DNA from: CAYVKY01 sp964452115
GTDB lineage: Bacteria > Bacteroidota > Ignavibacteria > Tepidaquicellales > Tepidaquicellaceae
Direction: 5' to 3'
Assembly: GCA_964452115.1 (NCBI GenBank)
Contig: CAYVKY010000001.1
Coordinates: forward strand, 1-64,000
DNA length: 64,000 nucleotides
The number at the start of each line of letters is the position of its first letter. Position 1 is the first letter of the stretch. The notes under the pieces were generated by a model that saw nothing but the letters and a program-made list of their open reading frames with translations, was not told the DNA's origin and made no database searches. Below, in pieces: positions 53,528 through 63,252 of the stretch. The translations under genes were made by a program, and so were the position numbers.

Positions 53528-53555
53528 CTAAATATCGATAATTTAAATTTACACA

Positions 53556-55652
53556 GTGAAAAAACTTTATACCGCATTTTTTCTGTTTATTTTTGTCTTT
53601 ACTCTTAAGGTAAACAGCACACCAAGCGTACCATTTCCGGGATTTCTGAATTATTTTATTCCCGGCTTTGACATCAAATATAATAATTTTTTAAATGTCT
53701 ATAAAATTTTCGATGATGTGAATAACAAATACACAACAGTCGGAAATATTGCAATGACGGTTACCAACTACGGAACCATAGGGAAAGGATACTGCGGTAC
53801 ACAGCCATCCTGTCAATATCCGAAGAATTCCGGAATAGAGAATCTCTGGCTCGGCGGCATCTGGGTTGGCGGAATTAAAAACGGCGTTATCGGAGTTTCA
53901 ACAGGTGCAATTGACGTTACAAACGCCAATAAGCAGGAAGGCTTTGAATTTACTAATGCTCCCGGGGCAGGCATCACTGAGCGCTCTTCTATTCCGACTT
54001 CACCATATTACAGTCCGAATGCCGTGTCGCATCAGGACTTTGTGTGTGAATATGTCGATACTTCTACATATGGTATGCAAAACCATTCTCCGATGGGTAT
54101 AAAAGTTTTAATGGAAACTTATACATACGACCTTAACTTTGCAAACTTTTTTGTGATATTGAATTACAAAATTGTTAATATCGGTTACAGAGGGAATACA
54201 GCAAATATTGACAGTGTATATCTTGGCTTGTGGAAAGACTGCGTTGTCAGAAATATTAATATTACGTCAGGATGCGGTGCGGGAACTTCGTTTTTCTCTA
54301 AAGTTGCAAATGGTTATATAGACTCTTTGAGATGTGAATATGCTTATGATAATGCAGGCGATATCGGATTCACGGATAATTATGTCGGTGTGAAGCTGCT
54401 CGGCGTTTCACCAAAAGGCACGGTTGATTCGGTAAAATCACACTTTACGATATGGCAGTTCAGAAACAGCACAGACCCGTTTTACTTCTCTCCGACTACT
54501 GACGAAATGAGATATATGAAAATGAAAGGACTTCTTACGAATACGCCTCCTACTTATATAGATACTACAAGATTAAATCTTCTGAGACATAATCCGGGAA
54601 ACAGAGTTACACTTTTGTCATACGGTCCGTTTAAAAATCCCAACGGTTCGGTAATTTCCCTCAGATATCAACTGGATACTCTTAACGTGGTATTTGCAGT
54701 AGTATGCGCCAAAAAATACGGAACAGACCCTCCGCAAAACGATACGGAACTTCAGAAAAAAACTTTTTATAACAATATTGCATGGGCGCAAAGAGCTTAT
54801 GACAACGGATATAAGCTTCCTTCTCCGCCGGATATGCCTATAACCCGCACGGAAGTAAATTCAAGAAACGTTACTCTATGGTGGAGCAACAATGCCGAAT
54901 ATTCGGTTGACCCGATTTCAGGGAAGAAAGATTTTGAAGGATACAGAGTTTACAGAACTTCACCGGGAAAAGATATTTCACTTAATCAGGATTTATTAAA
55001 CCAGTTAAAACTCATCGGCGATTTTGACAGTTGCTGCAATAATTACGGAAACAATACAGGTTTCGGATTTATTAAACAGAATACACCGAAAATGTTTGAC
55101 GGAGATACGAATAAATACTGGTACAAATTTGATTTTCCGAATCAGTTAAACGGATTCCAGTATGTTTATACTGTATCTGCATATGATAAAGGCGACCCGA
55201 CTCAGAATCTTGAATCTTTGGAAAGCAGTTTACTCTCGAATGCAAAAAGAATTGTTCCGGGCACTCTCGCACAGGATAATAATGATACGGAAGTCGGAGT
55301 TTATCCGAATCCATATTATGTATCGGCATCGTGGGACGGTACGGGCTCGCGCTCAGAAGTCCTGAGAAAAATTTATTTCTATAATCTGCCTTCTAAATGT
55401 GAAATATCTATATGGACTATTGCAGGTGATTTGGTTGACAGGTTTACACACGATGGTGCAACGTATAACGGAACGGATATTGAATGGTTCAAGTCTTTCG
55501 GTGACGGCACGCAGAAATTCTCCGGCGGCGAGCATGCCTGGGATCTGATTTCCAAAAGCGATCAGGCAATTGCATCCGGACTTTATTTCTTTACGGTAAA
55601 AGATTTAAATTCAGGAAATATTAAAAAAGGAAAATTTTTAGTAATTAAATAA
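53556..55652 (+). CDS. Secreted protein with fibronectin-like region and type IX sorting domain
   Basis: The start is GTG at 53556, giving 698 residues with a signal peptide (LYTAFFLFIFVFTLKVNS). I do not recognise the large central region; it has aromatic- and glycine-rich strands and several cysteines (GYCGTQPSCQ). A fibronectin-type III-like part lies near 430-580 (TRTEVNSRNVTLWWSNNAEY, FEGYRVYRTSPGK). The C-terminus has VYPNPYYVSASWDG, EISIWTIAGDLVDRF and SGLYFFTVKD, a type IX sorting domain. It should be exported by the type IX system and processed by PorU. It is the first of at least six co-oriented surface genes. Confidence 0.8.
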   Translation: MKKLYTAFFLFIFVFTLKVNSTPSVPFPGFLNYFIPGFDIKYNNFLNVYKIFDDVNNKYTTVGNIAMTVTNYGTIGKGYCGTQPSCQYPKNSGIENLWLGGIWVGGIKNGVIGVSTGAIDVTNANKQEGFEFTNAPGAGITERSSIPTSPYYSPNAVSHQDFVCEYVDTSTYGMQNHSPMGIKVLMETYTYDLNFANFFVILNYKIVNIGYRGNTANIDSVYLGLWKDCVVRNINITSGCGAGTSFFSKVANGYIDSLRCEYAYDNAGDIGFTDNYVGVKLLGVSPKGTVDSVKSHFTIWQFRNSTDPFYFSPTTDEMRYMKMKGLLTNTPPTYIDTTRLNLLRHNPGNRVTLLSYGPFKNPNGSVISLRYQLDTLNVVFAVVCAKKYGTDPPQNDTELQKKTFYNNIAWAQRAYDNGYKLPSPPDMPITRTEVNSRNVTLWWSNNAEYSVDPISGKKDFEGYRVYRTSPGKDISLNQDLLNQLKLIGDFDSCCNNYGNNTGFGFIKQNTPKMFDGDTNKYWYKFDFPNQLNGFQYVYTVSAYDKGDPTQNLESLESSLLSNAKRIVPGTLAQDNNDTEVGVYPNPYYVSASWDGTGSRSEVLRKIYFYNLPSKCEISIWTIAGDLVDRFTHDGATYNGTDIEWFKSFGDGTQKFSGGEHAWDLISKSDQAIASGLYFFTVKDLNSGNIKKGKFLVIK

Positions 55653-55668
55653 CATTAAAACTACTTTT

Positions 55669-57957
55669 ATGAAATACTTCAAACATTTACCGCTTGTAAT
55701 CGTTGCCATATTCATCTTAGTGGCAATTGGATATGAAGCAATGGACTGGCATACTAAAACAATTATGCAGGTCGAAACTGTACCCGTGGATTCATTAATT
55801 CTCGGGAAAGACAAATCTCCATTAGTCGGTGATTCAGTCGAAATCGTGGGCAGAGTTGTAGCACCGGCACAGGTTAACACTCCTTGGGGGCTTCGTACTT
55901 TATTAAGAGGTACGAACAGCTGGACTGTATATATGCAGGATACAACAAACGCTCTTTGGGGAGGCATTGTCGTCAGACAGTCTTCACGCTACACGAACAC
56001 ATTTTTACAAAATGTTGATACGGGTAATATCATTAAAGTAAGAGGAATTGTTCAGGAATTCTGGTCAACAACTATTAACGGTACATCAGGTTTTCTGACT
56101 CAGATTGAACTGGATACAAACTCAGGACCGATTACTATTATGTCTCTCGGAGGTTCAAGACCTCAGCCGAAAGCCGTTCACGTATCTGATTTTGTAACAG
56201 GCGATTATCCGAACGGCGGTACAATTGATTATGTAGATGGTGAAAAGTATGAAGGAATGTATGTCGAATTCAGAAATGTAACTACTGCGGCAGGACTGGC
56301 AAACAGACAGATTTTCAGCATAGTTGATTCTGCCGGTAACAGGATGTATGTCAGGGATTATTCCAATTTCTATGGAACATCACCAAGTCCGACACAGGAT
56401 ACACTATATAAATTATGGAACTGGGCAATACCGACAACCGGCACTCAGGTCAATTATATCCGCGGAGTGATTATAAATGCAAACAACGAGGGTATTTTTG
56501 GAAATTTACTTCCATACGTGTTGATTCCGATTTATCCTAATGACATCAGTCTGGGACAGGTTGCACCTACCTTGTCAAATCCGACAAGAAATCCCGGTGT
56601 TCCAACGCCAACCGACAGTGCAACAATTAATGTTACTATAGTAAGCCCGACGGCAATCACAGGGGCAAATTTATATTATAGAGTAAACGGCGGTACATTT
56701 GTGACAAAACAAATGACAAATGTTGCAGGAAACATTTATAAAGCTGTAATTCCTCAGAGTCCTTTGAATTCACTTGTGGAATACTTTGTGAAGGCAACTA
56801 ATCAGGCAGGATTATCAACTTATCTGCCTTCAGATACTTCGCGCTCAAAACTCTTCTATGTGGTTCACGCAAGTGATTCGCTTTCAATTCAGGATGTTCA
56901 GTATTGTCCGAACAACGGCGGACATTCCGGATACGAAGGTGCTTCCGTTAGAGGTATTGAAGGTATCGTTACTGCAGATACTTCAGATATACATCTGTTT
57001 AATTGTACTACCACTACCGGATGTTTGGGCGGCGACCAAACGGCTCCCGAAAGAGTAATCATTCAAAACGGTACGGGTCCGTTCAGCGGCATCTGGATAT
57101 ACGGAAATGTGGTGAATACACTTCAGAGAGGTCAGAGAGTAAGAGTGAAAGGTACTGTGGAAAACAATTACGGCGTAATCCGTATTGATGTGGCGTCAGC
57201 TTCAGACGTAACCGTCATTTCTTCCGGAAACCCGCTTCCGGAACCGCAGATACTTACTACTGCGCAGCTCGCAAACTCAAAAACACTCGGCGACACAACA
57301 ATCAAGAAATGGGAAAGCGTACTTGTAAGGATAAATACTCCGATGGTTGTAACCTGCGCTAATGCGAACAAGGGAATTTCCTGCACATCGCATCAGACAG
57401 CACAAGACACTTCATTCAGAAGAAACTTCGGTGAAATTTGGGTTGCAGACAATTCGCATATTGATGCCCGCATCACGCTGCAGGGCGGAGGCCATACATT
57501 TACCAACAACTGGGACGGAAACTCAGCAGGAAAAACTCTGATAACTCAAAACGATTCGATATTATATATTCAGGGAATTTTATATTACTGGTACAGCAAC
57601 TATAAATTAACACCGAGAAAAAATTCTGACTTCGGACAATTAATTCCAATCGGCATCAAAAACATAGGTGAACTTGTAGGAACGTATCATCTGCAGCAGA
57701 ATTTCCCGAATCCGTTTAATCCTACAACAAAGATTAAATATTCGATTCCTCTTGCGGGATACGTATCATTAAAGATATATGATATGCTCGGAAGAGAAGT
57801 CAAAACTTTAGTAAATCAGACCAGCGCGGCGGGTTCATTTATCGTTGACTTCAACGCATCAGAATTGTCAAGCGGCATATATTTCTACAGAATCAATGTG
57901 ACAGGTATTGACGGAAGCGTATTTACTGATGTAAAGAAAATGGTTTTAGTGAAATAG
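55669..57957 (+). CDS. Secreted multidomain protein with OB-like modules and type IX sorting domain
   Basis: The protein has 762 residues. The N-terminal hydrophobic segment (LPLVIVAIFILVAIGYEAM) is a signal peptide or anchor. Two regions, VEIVGRVVAPAQVNTPWG onward and RGIEGIVTADTSDIHLFN onward, each followed by QRGQRVRVKGTV-like text, resemble OB-fold modules seen in secreted nucleases and DUF5689 proteins. A bacterial Ig-like part lies near 300-400 (TINVTIVSPTAITGANLYYR). The end has NFPNPFNPTTKIKYSIP and SLKIYDMLGREVKTLV, a textbook type IX sorting domain. No nuclease motif is present. It lies 16 nt after the previous gene. Confidence 0.82.
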   Translation: MKYFKHLPLVIVAIFILVAIGYEAMDWHTKTIMQVETVPVDSLILGKDKSPLVGDSVEIVGRVVAPAQVNTPWGLRTLLRGTNSWTVYMQDTTNALWGGIVVRQSSRYTNTFLQNVDTGNIIKVRGIVQEFWSTTINGTSGFLTQIELDTNSGPITIMSLGGSRPQPKAVHVSDFVTGDYPNGGTIDYVDGEKYEGMYVEFRNVTTAAGLANRQIFSIVDSAGNRMYVRDYSNFYGTSPSPTQDTLYKLWNWAIPTTGTQVNYIRGVIINANNEGIFGNLLPYVLIPIYPNDISLGQVAPTLSNPTRNPGVPTPTDSATINVTIVSPTAITGANLYYRVNGGTFVTKQMTNVAGNIYKAVIPQSPLNSLVEYFVKATNQAGLSTYLPSDTSRSKLFYVVHASDSLSIQDVQYCPNNGGHSGYEGASVRGIEGIVTADTSDIHLFNCTTTTGCLGGDQTAPERVIIQNGTGPFSGIWIYGNVVNTLQRGQRVRVKGTVENNYGVIRIDVASASDVTVISSGNPLPEPQILTTAQLANSKTLGDTTIKKWESVLVRINTPMVVTCANANKGISCTSHQTAQDTSFRRNFGEIWVADNSHIDARITLQGGGHTFTNNWDGNSAGKTLITQNDSILYIQGILYYWYSNYKLTPRKNSDFGQLIPIGIKNIGELVGTYHLQQNFPNPFNPTTKIKYSIPLAGYVSLKIYDMLGREVKTLVNQTSAAGSFIVDFNASELSSGIYFYRINVTGIDGSVFTDVKKMVLVK

Positions 57958-57967
57958 AATAATATAT

Positions 57968-57995
57968 CCTGAGCCGGTGAAAAATCCGGCTCAGG
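57968..57995 (+). terminator. Intergenic GC-rich hairpin in the surface cluster
   Basis: CCTGAGCCGG and CCGGCTCAGG form a perfect 10-bp stem with an 8-nt loop. No T-tract follows, and the next start codon is 19 nt away, so it may lower rather than stop downstream expression or stabilise the upstream message. Confidence 0.55.
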
Positions 57996-58014
57996 AATTT
58001 AATTAAACTTATAT

Positions 58015-59397
58015 ATGAAATATTTTTACAGGTTGTTAATAATTCCGGTCTTTTTGTACTTCGTATATTCATGTACAAATCCGGTATCAAACAAAAATGA
58101 ATTACTGCCGCCGGACACGCACCTTTCGGTTTTTACTATTAATAGTGACACGGTTACTCCAAGTTCAACAGTGAAGAAAATCAGCTGGTGGGGTGACAGT
58201 CCGAATGGCTTTGTGACCGGGTTCAGAATCTCTTTTGACTCGGTTAACTGGGGATATACCACGCGTTATGACAGTACTTTTGTCTTTACCATTCAAGGTC
58301 AGGACAGCACATTCAGAATATGGGTTGCTGCAGTTGACAATAATGGATTGGTTGACCCGACTCCCGCATCAAATTTATATCCTGTAGTTAATTCAAATCC
58401 GTCAATTTCATTTGATGACGGCGTGACTATTCCCGATACAATATTTCCCGTAGCTACATTTAAATGGATTGGCACTGATCCGGACGGAGATTTTACAATC
58501 AGGAATTATTACTGGTCTCTGAATGACACGAATCATTTCAAGTCTATACCGGGGAATGTAAATTTAATGACACTCACGAAAGACAGCGGTTTGGTAGCCG
58601 GTAATTACTGCCTGTATATGAAGGCTGTGGATAATGCAGGTGCATTCAGCAATATTATAAGATTCCCTCAGGATTCAACAAAGTTTTTCAGAGTAAAGCC
58701 TGTTAACGGAAGGGTACTTCTGATAAAGGATATGCCGCTGCTGGAAAGTAATGACCTGAGCAATTATATTTCATCAGTCCTTGATACCGTACAGTACAGT
58801 GTACTTGACATAAAGGTGAACAGCGGAGCACTCATCCCGAAGATTATCAATCCGATGTTCGTCGAAACCTTAAAGTTGTTCAAGGTAGTATTATGGTACG
58901 GTAACAGAGGCGGACAGAATACTAATAATGACCCGAACTTTGCGCTCGCGCAGCTGTCACTTCCGTATTATCTTGCTTCAGGCGGAAGAGTAATCTGGTC
59001 ATCGGGAATTCCCGATAACTTCCAGAGCGGGCAGGGAACTTTGTTCAACTTTGCACCGGTGGACAGCATTAAATCGAGCTGTTTTATTCAGTTTAATTTC
59101 CCCGGTGATACACTGAAATCAATGATGACGGGCTTCCCTGAATTATATGCGAGCCAGTTTATTTCTACTACGAGAGGTGTTTATATATCATCAACGGCAA
59201 GTGTTAATTATAAGCTGATTGCTAATCCGCAAAGGCCGTACTGCCTCGATGATTCACAGATAGGAATTATAGATTCTCAGACAAATCCAAAAATAATATT
59301 ATTGACGATGCCGATTTATTATCTGAACGGCAGTCCAAATAATTCGAAACAATTTTATAACAAGGCATTTTCAATGTTTGGTTTATTCAGTAAATAA
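58015..59397 (+). CDS. Lipoprotein with Ig/fibronectin-like domains
   Basis: The protein has 460 residues. A lipoprotein signal ends FVYSC (Cys20). Two beta-sandwich modules follow with ISWWGDSPNGFVTGFRISFD and FKWIGTDPDGDFTIRNYYWS, a tandem pattern common in FCB surface lipoproteins. The C-terminal half (GRVLLIKDMPLLESNDLSNY, VVLWYGNRGGQNTNND) looks like an alpha/beta domain related to class I amidotransferase-like or DUF4350-type folds, with no catalytic residues I can assign. It lies between a type IX cargo gene and a TonB receptor gene and is probably exposed at the outer membrane. Confidence 0.75.
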   Translation: MKYFYRLLIIPVFLYFVYSCTNPVSNKNELLPPDTHLSVFTINSDTVTPSSTVKKISWWGDSPNGFVTGFRISFDSVNWGYTTRYDSTFVFTIQGQDSTFRIWVAAVDNNGLVDPTPASNLYPVVNSNPSISFDDGVTIPDTIFPVATFKWIGTDPDGDFTIRNYYWSLNDTNHFKSIPGNVNLMTLTKDSGLVAGNYCLYMKAVDNAGAFSNIIRFPQDSTKFFRVKPVNGRVLLIKDMPLLESNDLSNYISSVLDTVQYSVLDIKVNSGALIPKIINPMFVETLKLFKVVLWYGNRGGQNTNNDPNFALAQLSLPYYLASGGRVIWSSGIPDNFQSGQGTLFNFAPVDSIKSSCFIQFNFPGDTLKSMMTGFPELYASQFISTTRGVYISSTASVNYKLIANPQRPYCLDDSQIGIIDSQTNPKIILLTMPIYYLNGSPNNSKQFYNKAFSMFGLFSK

Positions 59398-59420
59398 AAA
59401 AAGAAAGCATTTTTCATTCT

Positions 59421-62228
59421 ATGAGAAAATTTTTAATACTAATAATATTCCTTATATCATCTTCAGCCGCATTCTCTCAGGCAACCGGAAGTCTTTTCGG
59501 AGTTGTCAGGGATTCGCTTAATGAACCTCTGGAAGGCGTTACCGTGAAGATTAAAGGTTCGTATGCAGGTGCTGTATCGGAAGCAGACGGAAAATATAAT
59601 ATTCAGAATATATCAGCGGGTGTCTATACCGTGGAGGTAAACGCAATCGGTTACCGTACGGTTGAATATACCAATATCAAAATTGATGAAGGAAAAGCGA
59701 AGGAACTGAACATTGGCCTGAGCCAGTCATCATATACAATTGACCAGGAAATTGTGGTCATCGGAGAAAGGCCTCTGCTTGATATTGAACAGACATCAAG
59801 CAAGCATATAATTTCAAGTGATGATATACAGAAAACCAATGTGCAGAATATTCAGGACATCGTAATTCAGCAGGCGGGTATTGTGAAAAGCGATAATGAA
59901 ATATATATCCGTGGCGGCAGGTCTTACGAAAACTCTTATCTGCTCGATGGTATTTCAATTCAGGATCCGCTTTCAGGAACCGGATTCGGACTTCAACTGT
60001 CTGCGAATTCACTCGAAGAAGTGGAAGTTATAACGGGCGGTTACAGTGCTGAATACGGACAGGCGACCAGCGGCGTTATCAGCGCCAGAACAAAAGACGG
60101 AAAGTACGACCAGTACAATTTGTATCTATCCTATAAGAGGGACAATTTTGGAAATGGAAAAAATGTCGGCTCGAGTTTTAATACTGATTTGGTAGAAGCA
60201 AATCTCAGCGGTCCCGAACCGATTACAAAATATCTGTTTAAGGCTCTGCATATTACACCTCCGGGAGAAATTACATTTTTCGGAAACTTTTTTATGGGAC
60301 TTTCAGACGGTTTCTATCCGAATATAGTTCATCAGCAGGCATCTCAGCTTGTGTCATCTACATTTGGCGGAACGCGTTTTGCTCCGAGACAGGATAACAA
60401 TTGGTACTGGCTCGGTAAAATAACATGGAAGTTCACACCTCAAATAAAACTTTCATATCAGTATTCTCAGTCGGTTACGATAAATCAGAATTCGACTTCA
60501 CTTCAGACGAATCTTGAATATGTGGAACCGTCACCCGGTTATCAATATTCATTTATGGATATTCTGGATAATGCGAATACATATACAGCGCAGTCAAATA
60601 TCAACACACTGACTTTTACTCATATTCTGAATCCGAAGTCATACTATGAAATTAAATTAAGCCGTTTCTACACGAGTTTAAGAGCAGATGCAAACGGAAA
60701 AAACTGGAATGAATATACCGAGCCGCTTGATTTGGTTAGACCTCCGTTTCAGTATTATCAGACCGACTCTCTGCATTATGCAATTATTCCCGGCGACGGA
60801 TTTTATGATGTAGGAAACACTTACACGTGGCACGACCATTACGTTGAGGAATATTCTGCAAAAGGAGACTTTTCATTAAGTTTCACTCCCAAAAATAAAT
60901 TCAAAGCGGGAATTGAAACGAAATTTCAGGAAATGCAGCTGATTGATATTTATGAACCTTGGATTAAACCGATGGGCTTGAACAATGATGTGTACAAAGT
61001 ATATCCTGCAATGGGCGATATGTATGCACAGCAGACTATTCAATATAATGGAATGATTTTGAATTTCGGTTTAAGATTTGATTACTGGTTCCCCGGTAAA
61101 TTTGTTGATGATGCAGTGAATAATCCGGATGTAATTACGATTCCCGATGAATTAAGAAATAAATATCACAATGACACTTATGACCTTTTCGGAAGAAGAT
61201 GGAAAGGAAGATTATCACCGAGGCTCGGAATTTCACACCCGATCACGGACAATCAGACTTTGTTCTTCTCTTACGGACAATTTTCAAAACTGCCGAGACC
61301 GCAATTCGTTTATGCGAAACTCAATCCGCAGTCTGCGCAGTCAACATTCCAGAAATTCGGAAATCCCGATTTAAATCCCGAGACCACTGTGTCATACGAA
61401 CTCGGAATCAGAAATCAGTTTACTAATGATGATGTGCTTACACTCACGGCTTATTATAAAAATATATATGATTATGTATCAACAAGGAGCATCATAATCA
61501 ACAGCGGAAGGCTGCTTGGAAAAAGCTTCATAAGTTATTTCAATCAGGACTATGCCCGTTCAAGAGGTGTGGAACTTGAATATAAAAAGAGAATCGGCAG
61601 ATGGTTCAGCGGTACGATCAATGTCAGTTACTCCGTAGCAACGGGTAAAAGTTCGTCATCCGACCAAGGGTTCCTCGTGATTACACGCGGTGCACAGGAA
61701 ATTATATCGGAAACATTCCTCAGCTGGGACAGACCTTTCCAGGCAAGTGCGAATCTATTCTTCAGTCTGGAAAAAGGCAAGGGAATCTTCGGATTCGGAA
61801 AAAATATTCTGGATGATATCAATTTCAAAACAAGAATATTTTTCCAGTCGGGTAAAAGATATACTCCTCAGGTTCTCACCGGTTACTTTGAAGACGGAAG
61901 ACCTGATTATGAATCCGATTATAATAATATAAACAGCAATGTAGGCGATAACTGGTTCTATGTGGATTTTGATATAGAAAAATATTTTACGATGTTTAAT
62001 ATGGATCTGGTAGCATCAGTTTCGATTAAAAATATATTTAACAATAAAAACTCCGCAATTATTAATCCGGTAACAGGTAAGGCATATGAATTAGGTGATC
62101 CGGTTCCAAACGGATGGAACGATCCAAGGTATCCTGAACTTCAGGCGCCGATTGATCCGTATCCGTTTAATCCTGCAAGATATTTGCAGCCGCGCAGTAT
62201 AATTTTCGGATTATCATTAAAGATATAA
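59421..62228 (+). CDS. TonB-dependent outer-membrane receptor with carboxypeptidase-regulatory domain
   Basis: The protein has 935 residues with a signal peptide (FLILIIFLISSSAAFSQ). Residues 25-100 form a CarboxypepD_reg-like domain (GVVRDSLNEPLEGVTVKIKG, GKYNIQNISAGVYTVEVNAI). The plug follows with DIVIQQAGIVKSDNEIYIRG, GGRSYENSYLLDGISIQDP and VEVITGGYSAEYGQATSGVI. The remainder is a 22-strand barrel ending PRSIIFGLSLKI. Such proteins import or handle large substrates at the outer membrane using TonB energy. No SusD homologue is adjacent, so it is not a standard SusCD pair. The substrate cannot be predicted. Confidence 0.92.
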   Translation: MRKFLILIIFLISSSAAFSQATGSLFGVVRDSLNEPLEGVTVKIKGSYAGAVSEADGKYNIQNISAGVYTVEVNAIGYRTVEYTNIKIDEGKAKELNIGLSQSSYTIDQEIVVIGERPLLDIEQTSSKHIISSDDIQKTNVQNIQDIVIQQAGIVKSDNEIYIRGGRSYENSYLLDGISIQDPLSGTGFGLQLSANSLEEVEVITGGYSAEYGQATSGVISARTKDGKYDQYNLYLSYKRDNFGNGKNVGSSFNTDLVEANLSGPEPITKYLFKALHITPPGEITFFGNFFMGLSDGFYPNIVHQQASQLVSSTFGGTRFAPRQDNNWYWLGKITWKFTPQIKLSYQYSQSVTINQNSTSLQTNLEYVEPSPGYQYSFMDILDNANTYTAQSNINTLTFTHILNPKSYYEIKLSRFYTSLRADANGKNWNEYTEPLDLVRPPFQYYQTDSLHYAIIPGDGFYDVGNTYTWHDHYVEEYSAKGDFSLSFTPKNKFKAGIETKFQEMQLIDIYEPWIKPMGLNNDVYKVYPAMGDMYAQQTIQYNGMILNFGLRFDYWFPGKFVDDAVNNPDVITIPDELRNKYHNDTYDLFGRRWKGRLSPRLGISHPITDNQTLFFSYGQFSKLPRPQFVYAKLNPQSAQSTFQKFGNPDLNPETTVSYELGIRNQFTNDDVLTLTAYYKNIYDYVSTRSIIINSGRLLGKSFISYFNQDYARSRGVELEYKKRIGRWFSGTINVSYSVATGKSSSSDQGFLVITRGAQEIISETFLSWDRPFQASANLFFSLEKGKGIFGFGKNILDDINFKTRIFFQSGKRYTPQVLTGYFEDGRPDYESDYNNINSNVGDNWFYVDFDIEKYFTMFNMDLVASVSIKNIFNNKNSAIINPVTGKAYELGDPVPNGWNDPRYPELQAPIDPYPFNPARYLQPRSIIFGLSLKI

Positions 62229-62251
62229 ATTGAAATATAAATTACATTATA

Positions 62252-63250
62252 ATGACTAAAAAGTTTATAATATTAATCATAGTGTCAATAGTATCTGTCC
62301 ATATCTCCAATGCACAGATAATACCAAACCTCGGAGGACAGAAAACCGGAACCTCGTCGCTTGAATTTCTGAAAATCGGACACGGTGCCAGAGCAGTAGG
62401 AATGGGTGAATCCTTCGTTGCAGTATCGGATGATATATCTTCACTTTACTGGAACCCTGCTGGTCTGGTAGCTTTTAAGGAAAACGGTGTAATGTTTTCA
62501 CATTCCGAATGGTTTGTTGATACAAGGCTTGAGTATGTAGGGGCTGTATATCATTTCGGCGGAGCTAATGCCTTGGGCGTAAGCTTAACGGCTTTGAATA
62601 CGGAAGACATGAAAGTAACTACCGAAATTCAGCCGTTTGGTACGGGTGAATATGCGAAATATTCAGACATCGCATTAGGTTTAAGCTTTGCACGCCAGAT
62701 GACAAAACAATTTTCTTTCGGTGCAACACTTAAATATGTCGAAGAAACACTCGGACCGGTTAAGATGAGAACAGTTCTGGGAGACCTTGCAACATTTTAC
62801 AGAACAGGACTCGGAACGACGAGATTTGCAGTTGCTATCGTAAATTTCGGAGCGCAGGTATCTCCGTCTGGTACGATTAATACATCAAGCGGTAATACGG
62901 TAACTGATTTCCAGTCATTCCCGCCGCCGACATCATTTAAGATTGGTTTTGCAATGGAACCTGTATTAAATAAAACGCACCGCCTGACAACGAGCATCCA
63001 GCTTAACAGTCCGAGCGACAACGCAGAAAATGTGGGTGTCGGTGCGGAATATTCTTTCAAGGAAATGTTTTTCCTCAGAGGAGGATATAAATTCAATGTT
63101 GACGCTGAAAACTTTTCTGCAGGTGCAGGCATTAAGGTGCCCGTATCTTTTGCAAAGCTGGATTTGGATTATGCAGTAACAAATTACAGAGCATTAGGCT
63201 TTGCTCATCGAATTTCTATTAACTTATTATTCCACGGAAAAAATCAATAA
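62252..63250 (+). CDS. PorV/PorQ family outer-membrane protein
   Basis: The protein has 332 residues with a signal peptide (IILIIVSIVSVHISNAQ). The family core is clear: FLKIGHGARAVGMGESFVAV and DDISSLYWNPAGLVAF match the porV product at 15116-16243. The barrel ends in HRISINLLFHGKNQ. It is a second PorV/PorQ-type protein in the window, shorter than the first by about 40 residues. PorV shuttles type IX cargo and PorQ is another component, so this paralogue may serve the cargo proteins encoded just upstream. It lies 24 nt after the TonB receptor gene. Confidence 0.9.
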   Translation: MTKKFIILIIVSIVSVHISNAQIIPNLGGQKTGTSSLEFLKIGHGARAVGMGESFVAVSDDISSLYWNPAGLVAFKENGVMFSHSEWFVDTRLEYVGAVYHFGGANALGVSLTALNTEDMKVTTEIQPFGTGEYAKYSDIALGLSFARQMTKQFSFGATLKYVEETLGPVKMRTVLGDLATFYRTGLGTTRFAVAIVNFGAQVSPSGTINTSSGNTVTDFQSFPPPTSFKIGFAMEPVLNKTHRLTTSIQLNSPSDNAENVGVGAEYSFKEMFFLRGGYKFNVDAENFSAGAGIKVPVSFAKLDLDYAVTNYRALGFAHRISINLLFHGKNQ

Positions 63251-63252
63251 TT

